Shown one piece after another: positions 5,044 to 5,091 of a DNA stretch of 5,091 nucleotides. Origin of the DNA: Fimbriimonadaceae bacterium (GTDB taxonomy: Bacteria > Armatimonadota > Fimbriimonadia > Fimbriimonadales > Fimbriimonadaceae); NCBI GenBank assembly GCA_022402505.1, contig JAKRSE010000415.1, forward strand, positions 1 through 5,091, in the 5' to 3' direction. The position numbers and the translations under genes were made by a program. Positions within the stretch are counted from its first letter, which is position 1, and every line of letters starts with the position of its first letter. The notes under the pieces were generated by a model. It was not told the DNA's origin. It did no database searches and worked only from the letters and a program-made list of their open reading frames with translations.

Positions 5044-5091
5044 ATGACGCAGACCGCCCCCATGCCCGCCCTCAATCGACTCGAATGCCTC
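5044..5091 (+). CDS. Start of an unidentified gene, 16 codons visible
   Basis: ATG 5044 behind a well-placed GGAG opens a frame, MTQTAPMPALNRLECL, that stays open to the window edge. Sixteen residues are too few to assign a family, and no signal peptide or motif is evident in them. The strong ribosome binding site and its position after an intergenic gap are the main evidence. A second in-frame ATG (5062) has no comparable box. Confidence 0.55.
   Translation, partial: MTQTAPMPALNRLECL

Noticed and set aside
4404..5075. Upstream extension of the PLP-enzyme frame to a start at 5075 (563 codons in total)
   Set aside because: The extra residues are low-complexity and antisense to the membrane protein gene at 4419-4946, which has a coherent helix and domain. 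PLP relatives begin near residue 1 of the 339-residue form.

Overview
The window is a gene-dense, high-GC (by eye well above 60%) bacterial chromosome segment with ordinary housekeeping and cell-envelope genes. I see no insertion sequence, CRISPR array, tRNA or rRNA. The lineage is an inference. Four things together resemble Armatimonadota/Fimbriimonadia-like genomes: an Ig-like lipoprotein, a helix-hairpin-helix DUF4332 protein, a CBM9-type secreted protein, and a membrane-anchored protein ending in a 'YGLAMN...WNAVG' pseudopilin-like module. No single marker proves this.

Layout, left to right. (1) Minus strand, 690 to 1: grpE followed by the first 49 codons of glmM, joined by an ATGA stop/start overlap, so the two are probably translated from one mRNA. 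(2) Plus strand, 780-1586: a lipoprotein with three Ig-like repeats, divergent from grpE across an 89 bp gap. (3) Plus strand, 1645-2049: a 134-residue DUF4332-type helix-hairpin-helix protein with a good ribosome binding site, a possible promoter, and a 15 bp terminator hairpin (2071-2104) that is fully paired only in plus-strand RNA. (4) Plus strand, 2155-3399: a secreted protein with an N-terminal CBM9-like sandwich. It converges on and overlaps by 16 bp (5) the minus-strand gene 4403-3384, a PLP enzyme of the ACC deaminase/D-cysteine desulfhydrase family. The residues at its two specificity positions point to D-cysteine desulfhydrase. (6) Plus strand, 4419-4946: a single-pass membrane protein with a pseudopilin-like periplasmic domain, starting 15 bp from the divergent enzyme gene. 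(7) Plus strand, 5044 onward: the first 16 codons of an unidentified gene behind a tandemly duplicated Shine-Dalgarno box.

The genes do not form one pathway. grpE (protein folding) and glmM (peptidoglycan precursor synthesis) make an unusual pair. The lipoprotein, CBM9-like protein and pseudopilin-like protein are envelope or surface proteins. The enzyme belongs to sulfur amino-acid metabolism. I found no convincing undescribed system. The best second looks are the grpE-glmM coupling, the pseudopilin module on a non-pilin anchor, the substrate signature of the PLP enzyme, and the duplicated ribosome binding site at 5023-5038.
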